DNA of 64,000 nucleotides from contig JANFFA010000001.1 in the NCBI GenBank assembly GCA_030848925.1, positions 434,001 to 498,000 of the forward strand. The letters are read 5' to 3'. Within the stretch, counting starts at the first letter, position 1. Each line of letters opens with the position of its first letter. Of the stretch, positions 27,501 through 34,760 are shown in pieces. Source of the DNA: Rhodalgimonas zhirmunskyi. GTDB lineage: Bacteria > Pseudomonadota > Alphaproteobacteria > Rhodobacterales > Rhodobacteraceae. A program made the position numbers and the translations under genes. Below the pieces are notes generated by a model. The model ran no database searches. It saw only the letters and a list, made by a program, of their open reading frames with translations, and had not been told where the DNA came from.

Positions 27501-30028
27501 CCGGTATCGCGCATGACGGCACACGGGGGGCGGAATCTGCCCTGACGGGCGCCTTCCAGATCAGCGCCGATAACGTGACGGTTGATGGTTTCGCGGTCAA
27601 CGAAGGGGCCACGATCCTTGGCCAGATCACCGCATTCTATGTGGGGGCCAATGACGTTTCGGTGGCGAACACGACTTTCGCGCGCACGGGCCCGGTTGAT
27701 TTCGATGCCTCACGTGCGGTTCTGACCGAGTACACGCCGACAACGGGCAACGGACTTAGCGTGACCGACTCGTCCTTCAGCGGGTTCCACACCGGTCTTT
27801 ACGTCAACACCGGTGACGGCATCACCGTATCGGGCAACCTGTTCGACGGAAACATGGTGGGGATTTCGAACGACGATCCGGATAACTTCAACGTGACCGG
27901 CAACACGTTCCAGAACCAAGTCTCGGGTGACATCGGGGTTGGGGTCGTGGATGCGACCGAAGACCTTTCGACCCAGATCCTGAATGACAACACCATTTTG
28001 GGCACTGAGCCGGATATTGGCATCTATTCGCTTGGCAACACCGACAAGAGCATCACCGGCACCGACTACGCCGACTCGTTCAACGGCGGCACTGGCAACG
28101 AGACCTTTACCGGCGGTGCGGGGGACGATGAGTTTGACGGCGGCGATGGGATCGATACGGCGGTATTCAGCGGCAACTATGCCGATTACACGCTGGATTT
28201 CTCGACTGGTACAATCGATGGGCCGGATGGAAGCGACAGCTTTGAAGATATCGAGGTGTTCCAGTTCGACGATCAATCGGTTCACGTGGTCGGAACCGGT
28301 GGCTATGCCACCATCCAGGATGCGGTGGATGCGGCAAGTGCCGGTGACACCATCATCGTGATGTCTGGGTTCTATACTGAAACGGTCGAGGTCGACAAAA
28401 CGCTGACCATCGTGGGCGAAGAGGGCGGTATTGGACCTGCTACGGGGCCGGTACTCGGTGCGCCGATAGGCGGTGATCCGGTCCTGAACGGGGCGTTCCA
28501 TATCACGGCAGATAACGTGACGATCGACGGGTTTGAAGTGACCGGGGGCGCCTCGATCCTTGGGCAGTTGACCACCGTTTATGTGCAGGGGCTGAACGCC
28601 ACGATCACCGGCTCGACCCTCACGCGGTCTGGATCAACCGCGACCTTCGACGGGTCGCGCGGCATCGTGACCGAGGTGGGCAACACCGGAGATGGGCTGA
28701 CTGTTCACGACTCGACCATCATCGGGTTCCACACCGGGCTTTATGTGAACAGTGGTGTCGGCATCACGGTCTCGAGCAGCTTCTTCAGAGAGAACATGGT
28801 TGGCATCTCGAATGATGATCCCGACGATTTCCTGGTGACGAGCAGCTTCTTCCAGAACCAGTTGTTCGAAGGTATCGGGCTTGGGGTTGTGGACGCGACC
28901 GAAAACCTTCTGCTTCAGATCCGGGCCGACAACTCGTTCACCGGAACCGCGCCCGAGGTCAGCATCTATCCCCTCGCGGCGGCGAGCCAAGACATCATCG
29001 GCACCAGCCATGACGATGTGTTCTACGGCACCGCTCAAGACCAGATCTTCGATGGTCAGGGCGGGGACGACTCGATTATCGGCGGTGCCGGCAACGATGA
29101 ACTTAAGGGTGGCACCGGTGACGACACCATGATCGGCGGCGAAGGCGACGACATCTATGATGTCGACAGTGTCGGCGATGTGGTGACGGAAGCGGCCGGG
29201 GAAGGCACCGACGCGGTCCACAGCTGGATCGATGACTACACGCTTGGCAGCAATGTCGAAAACGGGTTTGTCGAGGTTTCGGGGCATAAAATGACGGGCA
29301 ACGCCCTCGACAATACTCTTACTGCGGTGGCGTCTGGTGGCATCCTTTTCGGCAGGGGCGGGGACGACACCCTGATGGGGAGCGCTGGCGAGGACACCTT
29401 GTATGCGGGAAGTGGTATCGATCTGCTGATGGGCGGGGAAGGCAACGACCAATACGATGTAAGAAAGACCGGCGATGCCATCAACGATACCGGAACAAGC
29501 ACCAACGACGTCGTCAAGAGTAGCGTCATCGACCTTGACCTGAACACCTATACTGGCGTCGAAAAGGCGGCCGCCAAAGGGGGGCTCGATCTTGCTTTGA
29601 CCGGTGACGCTGCTGACAACACGTTGAACGGCAACAGCGGTGCTAACGTGATCCAAGGCGGCGGTGGGCGGGATATCCTGCGCGGCGGCGGCGGCGACGA
29701 TGTGTTCGTGTTCACCTCGGTTTCCGATAGTGCCGCGGGGTCTGCAGACCGGATCAAGGACTTCGAACAGGGTGTCGTTGGTGACCCGGGTGATCTTATC
29801 GACCTCTTTGGTATCGATGCGGTCGAGGGCGGACGGAACAACGCCTTCACTTTCATCGGCAACGATGCGTTCTCATCCACGGCTGGTGAACTGCGCTACG
29901 AGAATGTCACCGCGTCCTTTGGCGATGCGACGTATGTTTTTGCCGATGTCAACGGGGATGGCAATGCCGACTTCCGTATCCTTCTTGATGGGTTCTTCAC
30001 CCTTGAGGATGCAGATTTCATCCTGTGA
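24539..30028 (+). CDS. Giant RTX/parallel beta-helix exoprotein, type I secretion substrate
   Basis: Secreted acidic protein of 1829 residues, start MANFFGTNGDD after a GAGGGGGG box. N-terminal RTX-like nonapeptides cover about residues 4-60. A repeated DYTI module (DTAxFSGNxxDYTI to GTDTLxxIExxQFxDQ) occurs four times, near 58-118, 470-533, 870-935 and 1208-1255. Right-handed beta-helix regions, each starting ATIQDAVDAA...GxYxETVxVDKTL, lie near 122-425, 934-1165 and 1258-1480, with a shorter one at about 760-850. Residues 534-758 are a jelly-roll/lectin-like insert (YTERFSQSFDDDSDGFF). Calcium-binding GGxGxDxLxG repeats occupy about 1485-1720. The C terminus (FSSTAGELRYE, FADVNGDGNADFRI, DADFIL) resembles serralysin-type secretion ends. 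No ABC exporter is encoded nearby. Enzyme activity is uncertain: beta-helix plus RTX fits polysaccharide lyases or epimerases as well as adhesins. Confidence 0.9.
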   Translation: MANFFGTNGDDALNGTAGADTFFTRQGGDNVEAGAGDDVIIVESGAGTGLNADDLINGEEGTDTVELEGSIDDYEISFNISGQLVLTGKPGTLYDGEAEVLVDIELIVFSDQVMRVVDAASTAGSYFTIQSAVDASMAGDQVVIMAGIYAESVTIDKALSLVGQGVNDVTIGSTAVGINVTGDINNGGSETVSISGINFTNHSVGVRAHSSTVLSSLVIDNASFTGNTTHAVGTSAADGLESITITNSTFQDNGQGGSNGAADIQLFDYHGDVTIEDVTITSTRAEGDPTETKADYAIQIAGFDQATYDVDEAMGNVSLENVTITGAFHKNALSIQGFTDLTGFSATNVNITGTSEWGILVFVDPVGSSGQDAVGNPGYHGNFNTTADDASIDLSGITVTNNSSNDVGFDVFVRGSSADDVQIGTNARDALNQMAELNTDYGGNDSLEGRGGDDILFGGLGNDHLDGGDDLDVAIFSGNRDDYTIVETGLGTYSVTDNNAADGDEGTDTLTGIELVQFSDQTLELDANSPDTSGYTERFSQSFDDDSDGFFAPTGYGNIALVASGTDGISSSDGTGHAVFTQSGVPGDESGPYSRMDAYRSEWLGGFTTSLDIYLDDTKILAGEGFDVSFAANGTDGSHEQDFIFHITHDTSTGDMLIGASNNSNFAPREDLDTLDNHAEASSAGWYTFSWNFYENPLGDLEVAMNVHDESGNWVFTEIRSDLSNDVGTVVGGNRYMWFTNIDVAGGVAVDNVSFSTFDASPVQLIDGATNSITSSHATIADAVAVAASGDTVMISAGDYSGESPVNVSVEDLTFRADAGATGISVQLTGLVSDVSLEGEGDINVTGNAEDNTVAGNEGDNVIDGADGVDTAVYAGNVGDYTITSTTNAAGLVTGFTATTDNNAADGDDGTDTLVSVEALEFADVSLDLSLGVQLFNSAGSLIGTFATLQEAVDAAAGGADETIRVAAGSYAETVNVNKTLTILGANAGIAHDGTRGAESALTGAFQISADNVTVDGFAVNEGATILGQITAFYVGANDVSVANTTFARTGPVDFDASRAVLTEYTPTTGNGLSVTDSSFSGFHTGLYVNTGDGITVSGNLFDGNMVGISNDDPDNFNVTGNTFQNQVSGDIGVGVVDATEDLSTQILNDNTILGTEPDIGIYSLGNTDKSITGTDYADSFNGGTGNETFTGGAGDDEFDGGDGIDTAVFSGNYADYTLDFSTGTIDGPDGSDSFEDIEVFQFDDQSVHVVGTGGYATIQDAVDAASAGDTIIVMSGFYTETVEVDKTLTIVGEEGGIGPATGPVLGAPIGGDPVLNGAFHITADNVTIDGFEVTGGASILGQLTTVYVQGLNATITGSTLTRSGSTATFDGSRGIVTEVGNTGDGLTVHDSTIIGFHTGLYVNSGVGITVSSSFFRENMVGISNDDPDDFLVTSSFFQNQLFEGIGLGVVDATENLLLQIRADNSFTGTAPEVSIYPLAAASQDIIGTSHDDVFYGTAQDQIFDGQGGDDSIIGGAGNDELKGGTGDDTMIGGEGDDIYDVDSVGDVVTEAAGEGTDAVHSWIDDYTLGSNVENGFVEVSGHKMTGNALDNTLTAVASGGILFGRGGDDTLMGSAGEDTLYAGSGIDLLMGGEGNDQYDVRKTGDAINDTGTSTNDVVKSSVIDLDLNTYTGVEKAAAKGGLDLALTGDAADNTLNGNSGANVIQGGGGRDILRGGGGDDVFVFTSVSDSAAGSADRIKDFEQGVVGDPGDLIDLFGIDAVEGGRNNAFTFIGNDAFSSTAGELRYENVTASFGDATYVFADVNGDGNADFRILLDGFFTLEDADFIL

Positions 30029-30052
30029 TAATCTGACCTGAGAAAAACCACT

Positions 30053-30090
30053 AAAAGCGCCCGCCGGATGATTGTCCGGCGGGCGTTTTT
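30053..30090 (+). terminator. Intrinsic terminator of the RTX gene
   Basis: Perfect arms CGCCCGCCGG and CCGGCGGGCG (loop 8 bp) flanked by AAAA and TTTTT, 25 bp after the stop. Confidence 0.9.
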
Positions 30091-30221
30091 CATTTTGGTT
30101 GGGGATGAACGAGAGACCTGGCACGCAGCGCCCTGCCCGTTTCAAGCGCAGACGCTATCAGCCCTATCGGAAAGCTGTGAAGCGGCAGATCGCCGTGCCG
30201 AAACGCGATGACGGGGCGTGC

Positions 30222-31097
30222 CTAGAACAGACCGAAGAACCGCTCTGGCAATTCGAACTGCACCGCGTATTCCGGCCGCGCAAAATGGAAATAGCCGGTG
30301 TCGCCGCGCTTTGAGAAGGTGTCGCGCATTTCCGCGCGATAGGGCGACATGTCAAAGCCTTCGACCGGTTCCAGATCGGCGAAGGCCTCGAATACGGCGC
30401 GGTCTTCGCCGCGGGCTTCGGCAAACCAGTGCCGTCCGATGGCGGTTTCCTTCACGCCGGTGCCGATGTCCTGCACCACTGCGTTGCGCCGGTTCATCGC
30501 CGCGACATATTCGGGGAAATCGCAGAATTTCAGGTGAAACAGGTAAAGATCGTCGGGCGCGTTCAACTTGCCATATTGGGTGAAATGGCCACCCCGGGCG
30601 ATTTTCGTCCCGGCAGAGATCACGCAGGGCTTGGAATAATGCGGCGCGAGGCGGATGTAACGGCGCGGTCCGAGGATGTGGTCGGTGATTGCCTCGGGTT
30701 CCACGTCGATCCGGTGGATCACTTCGATGCCTAGTGGTGTCATGACCTGCCGGATCGGCGCATCCCAGAGGTATTCGAGCAGCGATTTACCCGAGGCCGG
30801 GTCAACCACCACAAGCTCATCCACGTCGCCCACGACGATATGGTCGTAATAGCTGCGCAGCCCCATGACGATGTTGTTGAGGAGCCGCCAGCGCTTCATG
30901 TCGAAATTCTTGTGCGGATCGCCGGGGATGCCGATGATGTTACAGCCCGCGGCCAGATCGGCGACCTCTTCGCCCCGGCCATGGTTCACGATGTAGCAAT
31001 TCTCGCGCCCCAGCACATCGCCGTAATGCTTGAGCCACGCGCGCAGGAAGAAGAGATCCTCGCGCACCATGGTGACGGCGGCCACTTTCGATTGCAT
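30222..31097 (-). CDS. Glycosyltransferase family 2-like protein
   Basis: Cytoplasmic protein of 291 residues from the ATG at 31097 (MQSKVAAVTMVREDLFFLRAWLKHYG). The opening pattern of a basic strand then ED-FFLRAWLKHY is typical of the Glyco_tranf_2_4-type GT-A enzymes. DHIVVGDVDELVVVDPAS supplies the DxD-like metal site near residue 95. No membrane segment. Longer upstream frames are cysteine- and arginine-rich and unlikely to be coding. It is divergent from the sulfotransferase-like gene, and both could modify a surface glycan; acceptor unknown. Confidence 0.8.
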   Translation of the reverse strand: MQSKVAAVTMVREDLFFLRAWLKHYGDVLGRENCYIVNHGRGEEVADLAAGCNIIGIPGDPHKNFDMKRWRLLNNIVMGLRSYYDHIVVGDVDELVVVDPASGKSLLEYLWDAPIRQVMTPLGIEVIHRIDVEPEAITDHILGPRRYIRLAPHYSKPCVISAGTKIARGGHFTQYGKLNAPDDLYLFHLKFCDFPEYVAAMNRRNAVVQDIGTGVKETAIGRHWFAEARGEDRAVFEAFADLEPVEGFDMSPYRAEMRDTFSKRGDTGYFHFARPEYAVQFELPERFFGLF

Positions 31098-31249
31098 CTG
31101 CCCATCCTTGCCGGGTTTGCCCCCGGGTCTGCTCGGTCGTTTTTGCCCTTGGACCTGCATAGCCCATCGCGGGCGGTGTGAGAATCGAAATTTCCCTTTC
31201 GCGCCCCGGAAAACCGGGGCAAACTGCGAAAAACACGAGCAAGAGCAGC

Positions 31250-32017
31250 ATGATCGCCGATATTCCAGAGACATTCCGCGAGACCGGGCGCTTTTTCCTG
31301 CGGGCGAACGATGCGCCGATCACCCAGTTTCAGGTGCTGGGCGAGCGGGGCACCGGCACCAACATGGTGCGCAAGGTGATCGACAAGAACATCAAGATCG
31401 AGCGCACCGAGGGGCTGGGCTGGAAACATGCCGTGCCGCATATGGCGGCGGTGCCGCCGGGGTGTCTTGTCATTTGCGTGGTGCGCAATGCGGTGTCCTG
31501 GGCGCTGTCGATGCACAAGCGGCCCTGGCACTCGCATCCCGACCTTCAGGCGATGGAGTTTTCCGAGTTCATCCGCACGCCTTGGCGCGGGATTGTCGAC
31601 CGGGCGGCGGATTTCGAAGAGTTGCACCCCGAGATGGTGCCCTATGTCGCCGGAACCGAGCTGCAATATGACCGCCATCCCATTACCGGGCGCCCGTTTG
31701 AGAACCTGTTCGCGCTGAGGAATGTGAAGCAGCAGGCGATGCTGGGGATGCTCAACCGCGGTGTGAATGTCCTTTTGGTGAAGGCAGAACTGGCGCAGGT
31801 GGATCAGAACGGCTTTGCCGCGTGGATGATCGAGGAGCTAGGCCTGCCACTGGAAGGCCTGCGGATCAAGCCGGTGCAGCGGCGGTTGGGCAATCGGTTC
31901 AACCGTGCGATCCCGGTCGAGACCCCTGCCGACATGTCGGGCGAAGACCACGCTTTCATGATGGACCAGCTTGACCTCGAAACCGAGGCGGCGCTTGGCT
32001 ACGATTATTCGCTTTAG
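31250..32017 (+). CDS. P-loop protein, possible sulfotransferase
   Basis: Protein of 255 residues, start MIADIPETFRETGRFF, preceded by AAGAGC. FQVLGERGTGTNMVRKVID has the form of the 5'-phosphosulfate-binding loop of PAPS-dependent sulfotransferases, and VICVVRNAVSWALSMHKRPWH resembles the 3'-phosphate-binding R...S segment. The middle holds YDRHPITGRPFENLFALRNVK. It could instead be another P-loop transferase. Its last 4 bp overlap the tail of the converging gene at 32014-32256. Divergent partner of the glycosyltransferase gene. Confidence 0.65.
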   Translation: MIADIPETFRETGRFFLRANDAPITQFQVLGERGTGTNMVRKVIDKNIKIERTEGLGWKHAVPHMAAVPPGCLVICVVRNAVSWALSMHKRPWHSHPDLQAMEFSEFIRTPWRGIVDRAADFEELHPEMVPYVAGTELQYDRHPITGRPFENLFALRNVKQQAMLGMLNRGVNVLLVKAELAQVDQNGFAAWMIEELGLPLEGLRIKPVQRRLGNRFNRAIPVETPADMSGEDHAFMMDQLDLETEAALGYDYSL

Positions 32018-32256
32018 CGCGGCTCGCCTTCGTCCGATTTTGGCTTTGTCACCTCGCGCAGGCCCTTGAGGGCGAGCAGCAGGAACGGCGTGCCATGCAT
32101 CAGGAAATCGAAGATATCGATCGGCTTTGTCAGGGTGCCATTGGCCAGCATCTTGAGCTTTTCCCAGACGTGCGGTTCGGGTGTAAACGGCGCGAGGCCC
32201 AAAAGCGCGCTGGCGATGAGCAGGACAGACCAGTCGAGATGATCGAACAGACGCAT
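32014..32256 (-). CDS. Small membrane protein (annotated elsewhere as RND transporter-like)
   Basis: An 80-residue protein, start MRLFDHLDWSVLLIA. Two membrane helices: VLLIASALLGLAPFT and FLMHGTPFLLLALKGL, with EPHVWEKLKMLANGTLTKPIDIFD between. This compact family occurs widely near transporters and is often labelled RND transporter without evidence. Function unknown. Tail-to-tail 4-bp overlap with the gene at 31250-32017. Confidence 0.7.
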   Translation of the reverse strand: MRLFDHLDWSVLLIASALLGLAPFTPEPHVWEKLKMLANGTLTKPIDIFDFLMHGTPFLLLALKGLREVTKPKSDEGEPR

Positions 32257-32482
32257 GGGAACCTCGGGCGGGGACAATCCGCTGGGTGATAGCCGATTGG
32301 CGGTGCCAGCGCCATCCCCGGTGGTTTAAGCAAAAGTAGCTGCGTCTTTTAGTCAAATGCTGCGAAGTTTCGGGGCCGCCCCCGCGCCCAGGTTAACGTT
32401 TTACATCATCGGCGGCGCCATACTTGGTTCAGATTTCCCGATTTGTCTTTTCCGGTGGGTCCAGCCCGATGACACAGCCCCG

Positions 32483-33037
32483 ATGACACAGTCCAGCTTT
32501 CAGGCGCGAATCCGCCGCATTGAGGCGCATCACCGCGACCCCGACTACCCGTTGGCGCAGCAGGCCACGCCGGGGGTGAGCGAGCGCGCAATCACGCAGT
32601 TGCGCAAGGGGCGTGCGCATTTGCGCCATGTGCTGGCCCTGCGCCGTGGGGCTGGTGCGGGCTGTTGGGCGATGATGACCGTGCTGCTGGCGGCGCAACT
32701 GAGCGTGATCGATGGGTATTTGCCGCAGATCGGCGCGCTGATGCCGTGGCGCGATCAGATTATCGCCGCCTTTGCCACCGCACTGGTGCTGTCGGGCGGC
32801 GCGTTGGCGGTGGTGATCCTGCGCGCTCTGGTGTCCCCCGATGCCCCGGGGACGGACGTGGCCCGCGCGATCGGGGCGCTGGCGGGTGTGGCGCTGGGTT
32901 TGGCGCTGCCCGTGATGTCGGGGCCCCTGCTGGGACCTCTCACTGCGCCTTTGGGCGCGGTGTTGGCCGATTGGGCCGGGCCTGTCGTCGATGCGACAGC
33001 AGACGCTTGGGCCGGGACAGGCGATGCGCCGCCCTGA
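32483..33037 (+). CDS. Integral membrane protein, function unknown
   Basis: 184 residues from the ATG at 32483 (MTQSSFQARIRRIEAHHRDPDYPL). A basic cytoplasmic N-terminal segment of about 60 residues is followed by three or four hydrophobic helices (WAMMTVLLAAQLSVI, IIAAFATALVLSGGALAVVILRAL, AIGALAGVALGLALPVM, GPLTAPLGAVLADWAGPVV). No conserved catalytic residue seen. Similar small proteins with an RIxRIEAHHRDP start occur in roseobacters as I recall. Monocistronic. Confidence 0.65.
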   Translation: MTQSSFQARIRRIEAHHRDPDYPLAQQATPGVSERAITQLRKGRAHLRHVLALRRGAGAGCWAMMTVLLAAQLSVIDGYLPQIGALMPWRDQIIAAFATALVLSGGALAVVILRALVSPDAPGTDVARAIGALAGVALGLALPVMSGPLLGPLTAPLGAVLADWAGPVVDATADAWAGTGDAPP

Positions 33038-33187
33038 TCGGGGCCCGGCGGATGTTGGCCGAACATGAGACGATAGGCGCGCAGGGTGCATTATGTTCGG
33101 ATGGCATGTCACTGCCCTGCCCTTGTGCTGGCCCATGCGCTGCGAGACAATCGAACTGGACAGACTTGAACCGGACCGTTTGAAACG

Positions 33188-33218
33188 AAAAAAGCGCCCC
33201 CCGAACGGGAGGCGCTCT
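33188..33218 (-). terminator. Terminator of tRNA-Asp
   Basis: Minus-strand arms AGCGCCTCCC and GGGGGGCGCT followed by six T, 14 bp past the tRNA 3' end. Confidence 0.85.
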
Positions 33219-33231
33219 TTCAAGGCAGCGG

Positions 33232-33308
33232 TGGCGCGGTTGACGGGGCTCGAACCCGCGACCCCCGGCGTGACAGGCCGGTACTCTAACCAACTGAGCT
33301 ACAACCGC
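33232..33308 (-). tRNA. tRNA-Asp (anticodon GTC)
   Basis: A 77-nt cloverleaf with encoded CCA. Acceptor stem GCGGTTG/CAACCGC, D-arm GCTCAGTTGGTTAGAGT, anticodon stem-loop CCGGC-CTGTCAC-GCCGG with GTC, variable loop GGGTC, T-arm GCGGG-TTCGAGC-CCCGT, discriminator G, then CCA. All stems pair. No integrase or att-like duplicate lies next to it. Confidence 0.97.
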
Positions 33309-33689
33309 TCACTGCCTGCTTCGGTTGGCCTTGTGAGCCGCCCTTAGCGTGAGGGGGTGTTTAGGCCCGTGCGCCGCCCCCGTCAAGCGCCCGATTGCCC
33401 CGTTCCGCGAAAAATTTCGAATTTTTTTCGCCCCCCCTCGGACAGTCGATTTGAAGACAAGAAACAGGATGTCGGCGTGGTTCCGATCCGGCCCCGGGGC
33501 ATCGGTTCGCGCGCTTTCTGGCGGGTTGAGACGTGGCCCAACGGCAACGCCAGCGCTTACGCCACATTTCCGCCACATTGCGACCGGAAAGCCGCCTCAA
33601 TCCGCGCCGACCCTTGGCGTGTTCCGGTGTAAAACGGCAAAAGACCCGCGCACCGGGCGCTTCGGACAGTGATCAAAGGAGTGCCGCGC
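33309..33689. other. Intergenic region, 381 bp
   Basis: Upstream region of tRNA-Asp (minus) and of the small gene at 33690 (plus). It contains an imperfect 25-bp palindrome centred on TTCGAA (33407-33431) about 100 bp before the tRNA. No coding frame I would defend. Confidence 0.45.
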
Positions 33690-33830
33690 ATGGCCTCGTC
33701 AAAACCCTATCCGCCCAAGCCCGCCACGCCCGCCCCCGCCGGGACGGCCCGAAAACCCGCGCCGAGTGCGGCGCCATCCGCGACACGGGGCAAGCCGGCG
33801 CCGATCATTACGGATTACGCCTCGCTCTGA
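33690..33830 (+). CDS. 46-residue proline/alanine-rich peptide
   Basis: Short frame with a strong AAAGGAG box 8 bases before the ATG. The product is basic and rich in Pro, Ala, Thr and Lys (MASSKPYPPKPATPAPAGTA, end PIITDYASL), so probably unstructured. The hydrophobic-acidic C-terminal end differs from the rest and may be a binding tail. No family recognised. It lies 57 bp before the TfoX C-domain gene on the same strand. The good ribosome-binding site is the main support. Confidence 0.5.
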   Translation: MASSKPYPPKPATPAPAGTARKPAPSAAPSATRGKPAPIITDYASL

Positions 33831-33887
33831 GGCGGGGGGACGGTTAAACTTGGGCCTGTTCCATATCTGGCCGAGTTCCCGACTGTC

Positions 33888-34241
33888 ATGACCCAAGTTT
33901 CGCCCGTTTCGTCGATCCGCAATCTTGGCCCCGCGATGGAGGCCGCCTTTGCTGATGTCGGCATCACCAGTGCCGAGGCGCTGCGCGCTATTGGTGCCGA
34001 AGAAGCCTATGGCCGGTTGCTGGAAAACGGGCATCGCCCGCATTTCATCGGCTTTTACGTGCTTGTCATGGGGCTTCAGGGGCGTCCGTGGAACGATTGC
34101 AAGGGCGCGGAGAAAGCGGCGTTGCGCAAGACCTTCGACAAGTTGAAAGAAACGCGCATGAAAAAGGGCCGCTCCGAATTGGAAGCGGCCCTTGATGAGA
34201 TTGGTGTGATCGAGCGGCCAAAGCCGCCCAAACCGGCTTAG
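33888..34241 (+). CDS. TfoX C-terminal domain protein
   Basis: 117 residues matching the TfoX/Sxy C-terminal domain: [38 protein letters not shown], a helical, helix-hairpin-helix-like fold. The N-terminal TfoX domain is absent; stand-alone C-domains are common in alphaproteobacteria. In gammaproteobacteria TfoX acts with CRP in competence; the role here is unknown. The 3' part of the gene (34161-34193) also encodes the terminator of the converging ndk gene, and the two genes overlap by 4 bp. Confidence 0.85.
   Translation: MTQVSPVSSIRNLGPAMEAAFADVGITSAEALRAIGAEEAYGRLLENGHRPHFIGFYVLVMGLQGRPWNDCKGAEKAALRKTFDKLKETRMKKGRSELEAALDEIGVIERPKPPKPA
34161..34193 (-). terminator. ndk terminator embedded in the tfoX-like coding sequence
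   Basis: Perfect 10-bp arms AAGGGCCGCT and AGCGGCCCTT (loop 10 bp) with five T following on the minus strand, 45 bp past the ndk stop, wholly inside the opposite gene. Confidence 0.8.
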
Positions 34242-34660
34242 CCGACCAGTTCGAGACCCGAGAAGAAATAGGCAATCTCTTCTTTCGCGGTTTCGGGAGC
34301 GTCGGAGCCGTGGACCGAGTTTTCACCGATCGAGAGGGCGAATTCCTTGCGAATCGTGCCGTCTGCGGCTTCGGCGGGGTTGGTGGCGCCCATGACTTCG
34401 CGGTTTTTCGCGATGGCGTTTTCACCTTCGAGAACCTGCACGACGATCGGCTCGGAAATCATAAATTCGCAGAGTTCGTCGAAGAAGGGACGCTCTTTGT
34501 GGACGCCGTAGAAGGTCTGTGCCTGCTTGAGGGTCAGCTGGATGCGCTTGGAAGCGACGACGCGCAGGCCGGCCTCTTCGAATTTGGCGACGATCTTGCC
34601 GGTGAGGTTGCGCTTGGTTGCATCGGGTTTGATGATGCTGAAGGTGCGTTCGAGTGCCAT
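34238..34660 (-). CDS. ndk: Nucleoside diphosphate kinase
   Basis: Balances nucleoside triphosphate pools by phosphate transfer through a histidine. 140 residues, the standard length. Start [32 protein letters not shown] and the catalytic region [32 protein letters not shown] precede the active-site segment; the phospho-histidine is in [17 protein letters not shown] (NxxHGSD). GGAG before the ATG. Confidence 0.97.
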   Translation of the reverse strand: MALERTFSIIKPDATKRNLTGKIVAKFEEAGLRVVASKRIQLTLKQAQTFYGVHKERPFFDELCEFMISEPIVVQVLEGENAIAKNREVMGATNPAEAADGTIRKEFALSIGENSVHGSDAPETAKEEIAYFFSGLELVG

Positions 34661-34760
34661 TGTTGGGGCTCCTGTTTTTCAAAATGGTCAGGGATTTTGC
34701 GCCCTGCTACCATGCGCGGCAGGGTTTGAAAAGCGGCAGTTTTACCGGGTCGATGTCGGC

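Noticed and set aside
33232-33308. tRNA-Asp as an integration site for a genomic island
   Set aside because: No integrase, no duplicated tRNA end and ordinary genes on both sides.
33407-33431. 25-bp imperfect palindrome centred on TTCGAA upstream of tRNA-Asp
   Set aside because: Mostly A and T runs; too simple to call an operator, and position relative to the tRNA start site is unknown.
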